Positions 61,526 through 64,000 of a stretch of DNA of 64,000 bases are shown in pieces. How positions within the stretch are numbered: the first letter of the stretch is position 1; every line of letters starts with the position of its first letter. The notes beneath the pieces are model-generated. The model saw only the letters and a list, made by a program, of their open reading frames with translations, ran no database searches and had not been told where the DNA came from. The position numbers and the translations under genes are program-made. Source of the DNA: Desulfobacteraceae bacterium (GTDB lineage: Bacteria; Desulfobacterota; Desulfobacteria; Desulfobacterales; Desulfosarcinaceae); NCBI GenBank assembly GCA_013003715.1, contig JABDIN010000030.1:1-64000 (forward strand), read 5' to 3'.

Positions 61526-63298
61526 ATGAGTCTACAGCATCGCATCCGGACATTTTACGAAGAGCACCTGCCCGAGGCAACCGTGGAAGGCAATTACCTG
61601 GTAGCGACTTGTCCGTTTTGCCCCGCATCTCCCGCGACCACACCCGGCAAACTCGCTGTCCTGGTGAATCCTGAGAGTTATTTTTTTGGATACTTCCGAT
61701 GCACCCGCGGCTGCATGCCCGGTGGGTTCGCGCTCTACTTCGGCCGGCGTATGGGGATGGATCTTGAGCGCGTTCCCGGATTTGATCCGGATGCCGAACC
61801 GTTTGTCGAGGAAGTCAAATTCCCCTCGGCCGATATGAACAAGCAGGTCGACAAATTTCAGACACTCATGGATGACGATCAGTATGCCTACTTCCGGCAG
61901 TTCGGTATCCATAAGGAGGTGGTCGACCACCTGCGTGTCGGTTATAACGGGCGGTATATCGTTTATCCGTATGTCCTGGAAAATGGCAATGTTTATGCGG
62001 TACGGTGCACCCTGCCCACACGGTCCGACGATCATTTCTGGCGGGGCGATGAAAACTTTTTTACCAGCCGGTTTCGTATCTTCAATGCCCGGGAGATAAA
62101 CCGCTGTGAAGGGGGTGCTGTCTTTGTCACTGAAAATGAACTGAATCTGCTGACGATCAAGGAATTGGGCTACCCCGGCATCGCAGTACCCTCGGCAGGA
62201 GATCTGGAGTCGATCGACCCGGCCAAATTCGCGGCCATTCGACACATCTATATCATGGTGTCCAATTCTCCTCAGCATCGACTCTCCGCCCGGGATCTTG
62301 CCCGGAAGATCGGTTTTAAGGCCAGGATAATGAATTGGCCGAGTTCAACGGTCCGCGATTATCAGCTTTCCGACCTGGCAAGGGACAAGGGAAAACAGTT
62401 CAAACAGGTTTTCGGAGCCATGGTTAAACAGGCCAAGGCATTTTCACCGTTTTCCTCTCCGGATCGTGAATACCGCCGGACCGTTCAGACCATCGACAGC
62501 AATAAGGGCAAGACCGTATTGGGATTTGCCACCGGCTTTCCAAAACTGGACCATGCCCTTGACGGCATACGCGGCATCAACATCATGGGCGGGCCGCCCA
62601 AGGCCGGAAAATCTTGCTTTTTCATGCAGATATCCACCCAAATGGCGGCGAATAAGACCCCCGTGATTTACTATGATTTTGAAAACGGCCGCCAGAAAAT
62701 TTATGTCCGGACCCTTTCCCGGATCAGCGGATTGGAAGAGAAAGCGTTCCGGGTCGATATTTCCGCCGCCACAAACGCCGGGGCGATCACGGACGCCTAT
62801 CACCGGTTTAAAAAAATGCTGGATTATTTTCGGGTGGTTACGGACAGAAAGCTGAGCCCGGAAATCATGCGGAGCCATATCGAATTCTTGAAACACGAAA
62901 CCCGGTCGGAGTCGGTCCTGATCGTCCTGGACAGTCTCCACAAACTGCCGTTCAAGGATCTCACCGAACGACGTACGGGCATTGACTGGTGGCTCAGAAA
63001 TATCGAAGCCATCAGGGATGAACAAAACGCCTCGTTCCTGGTTATCTCTGAATTGTCCCGCGACATGGAAGGTGGATACGAATCAACGCCCCATCTGGGT
63101 TCCTTCAAAGAGTCCGGGGATATCGAGTACAGCGCCGATAATGCCATGGTGCTTACCCCCAATTGGAATCCATTGGATCCCCTGACGGCTAACATCCGGA
63201 AAAGCACTCTGTGGATGGTCGCCAGCCGTGAAAACAGCCCGGGCAAGATTGCTGAATATGAACTCGATTATCCATACTGGCGCTTCAAGGAACTATAA
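61526..63298 (+). CDS. Primase-helicase-like protein with degenerate Toprim site
   Basis: A 590-aa protein with the domain order of phage T7 gp4 and Twinkle. The N-terminus has a zinc ribbon (CPFC near 31 and CTRGC near 61). A Toprim-like region at about 210-265 keeps the Glu of VFVTENELNLL but replaces the usual D (EGEID becomes ENELN) and DxD (here IMVSNSPQH). A linker leads to a DnaB-like ATPase from about 330: STGFPKLD-type ATGFPKLDHALDGI, Walker A GGPPKAGKSC near 356, Walker B VLIVLDSLHKLPF near 472, and the later LVISELSRD. The ATPase looks intact, the primase does not. It has no phage neighbours. Confidence 0.8.
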   Translation: MSLQHRIRTFYEEHLPEATVEGNYLVATCPFCPASPATTPGKLAVLVNPESYFFGYFRCTRGCMPGGFALYFGRRMGMDLERVPGFDPDAEPFVEEVKFPSADMNKQVDKFQTLMDDDQYAYFRQFGIHKEVVDHLRVGYNGRYIVYPYVLENGNVYAVRCTLPTRSDDHFWRGDENFFTSRFRIFNAREINRCEGGAVFVTENELNLLTIKELGYPGIAVPSAGDLESIDPAKFAAIRHIYIMVSNSPQHRLSARDLARKIGFKARIMNWPSSTVRDYQLSDLARDKGKQFKQVFGAMVKQAKAFSPFSSPDREYRRTVQTIDSNKGKTVLGFATGFPKLDHALDGIRGINIMGGPPKAGKSCFFMQISTQMAANKTPVIYYDFENGRQKIYVRTLSRISGLEEKAFRVDISAATNAGAITDAYHRFKKMLDYFRVVTDRKLSPEIMRSHIEFLKHETRSESVLIVLDSLHKLPFKDLTERRTGIDWWLRNIEAIRDEQNASFLVISELSRDMEGGYESTPHLGSFKESGDIEYSADNAMVLTPNWNPLDPLTANIRKSTLWMVASRENSPGKIAEYELDYPYWRFKEL

Positions 63299-63483
63299 CA
63301 AGTGGTTCTAAAAATTATTTTCCCCTCCCTTTATACGCATGCGGGTGTCTTATCAATCTAAAGAAATCATCCATAATCCCGATGTTATTGCTGTGATATC
63401 AGCTGGTGTCACGTGTTCGTCAATTTCCAGGATTCCTGTTGAAACGCTTCCATCATTTATATATGCAGATGAAGGGTGATATT

Positions 63484-64000
63484 ATGCGGCGAAGAGCGAT
63501 AGCGTTGTTCATGATAATTTCTGTGGTACTGATCATGGTTAATATCAATCCGGTACAGGGCCAGATATACAAATATCAGGATGAAAATGGCGTCTGGCAT
63601 TACACGGATACACCCGTGAATCTGCCGGAAGCGGACATCGCCGACGGGAACTCCCGGAACCGGGATACCGGGGCCGCCGGCAGCAAAACACCGGGCAATG
63701 ATTTCGATTTAAACGATCGTTTAATCCGATCGATTCAACCCGCCAATCTCATTGAGAAGGCCTGTGCCGGGACGGTTGTCGTCCACAGCGGATTCGGGAA
63801 AGGGACCGGTTTTTTCATCAATGACGCCGGATATATTCTCACCAACAAACACGTTATACGCGCTACGGATAAACAGGAAGCCTCCACTGAAAAAAAATTC
63901 GATTCCTATGATGAGCAATTCAGCATAGTTGAAGAACGGCTGGATAATGAAGAAAAAGACTTGAGCCACGCCAGAGATCGGGTCGATGCGCTCCAAAAAA
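63484..64000 (+). CDS. Exported trypsin-like protease with DUF4124 (3' end outside window)
   Basis: The reading frame runs from ATG 63484 off the window end (172 complete codons). A signal peptide (residues 1-26) is followed by a DUF4124 segment (IYKYQDENGVWHYTDTP at about 28-44), a low-complexity linker (50-75), and the start of a serine protease domain: AGTVVVHSGFGKGTGFFIND, then YILTNKHVI with the catalytic His. Directly after it comes a charged helical stretch (FDSYDEQFSIVEERLDNEEK) that looks like a coiled-coil insertion between the catalytic His and the Asp. The catalytic Ser lies beyond the window. Confidence 0.85.
   Translation, partial: MRRRAIALFMIISVVLIMVNINPVQGQIYKYQDENGVWHYTDTPVNLPEADIADGNSRNRDTGAAGSKTPGNDFDLNDRLIRSIQPANLIEKACAGTVVVHSGFGKGTGFFINDAGYILTNKHVIRATDKQEASTEKKFDSYDEQFSIVEERLDNEEKDLSHARDRVDALQK

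Overview
The window looks like a chromosomal segment of a strictly anaerobic Desulfobacterota (deltaproteobacterial) relative, probably a sulfate reducer or syntroph near the Desulfobacterales. This is inferred from gene content, not from a marker search. The supporting genes are a cytochrome-linked Rnf complex, a second ferredoxin/NAD(P)H module of NuoEF type, an H+-pyrophosphatase, a TAXI-type TRAP transporter with a fused permease, an ATP-binding response regulator family protein with a Cys-rich tail, and a split (PA/PB) glycine decarboxylase.

Layout. 197-2169 (minus): response regulator, rsmA and a DUF2062 membrane protein. 2405-7860 (plus): an operon of NuoE-like, DRTGG-domain, NuoF-like, RnfB/GltD-fusion and RseC-family proteins, followed by a PilZ protein, tag and a glycosyltransferase. 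10713-19586: a glycine cleavage and lipoate island (lipA, lipB, gcvPB, gcvPA, gcvH, gcvT, an Lrp-family regulator, and divergent lpdA). 19763-24074: a Gate-domain membrane protein, a LUD-domain protein, a PpiC foldase, a cold-shock gene and yjbQ. 24075-33743: hrpA, a GT2 glycosyltransferase, a TAXI TRAP transporter with a universal stress protein, and a DUF1566 exported protein. 33781-40413: a YgeY-like hydrolase with a broken GntR regulator, a SRAP protein, a radical SAM enzyme, a methyltransferase and recD2. 40597-43247: purB, an RsbW-like kinase and an unknown protein. 43438-50095: pentahaem cytochrome plus rnfCDGEAB. 50168-57961 (minus): rluD-type gene, carD, hppA, pth, rplY, prs, tRNA-Gln, ispE and a DUF1844 gene. 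58115-64000: an atypical acyl-CoA synthetase-like protein, hutI, a primase-helicase-like protein and a truncated exported protease.

How the genes work together. The most striking theme is electron transfer. Two RnfB paralogues, each fused to a GltD/NfnB-like NAD(P)H:flavin oxidoreductase, sit in two operons. One operon is the full Rnf complex. Its RnfC appears to have lost the usual Gly-rich NADH/FMN motifs, and it is preceded by a multihaem cytochrome. The other operon pairs the RnfB/GltD fusion with NuoE- and NuoF-like subunits but carries no hydrogenase or formate dehydrogenase catalytic subunit. I propose that the pyridine-nucleotide site of this Rnf has moved to RnfB and that the first operon encodes a membrane-anchored relative of NADH-dependent electron-bifurcating enzymes. 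Both are inferences.

Mobile and repeat content is light: one 145-bp foldback MITE with a perfect 5-bp target duplication sitting exactly on the ispE stop codon, one 72-bp dispersed intergenic repeat in two copies, and a few hairpins and short tandem repeats. No CRISPR array, prophage, transposase gene or rRNA was seen.
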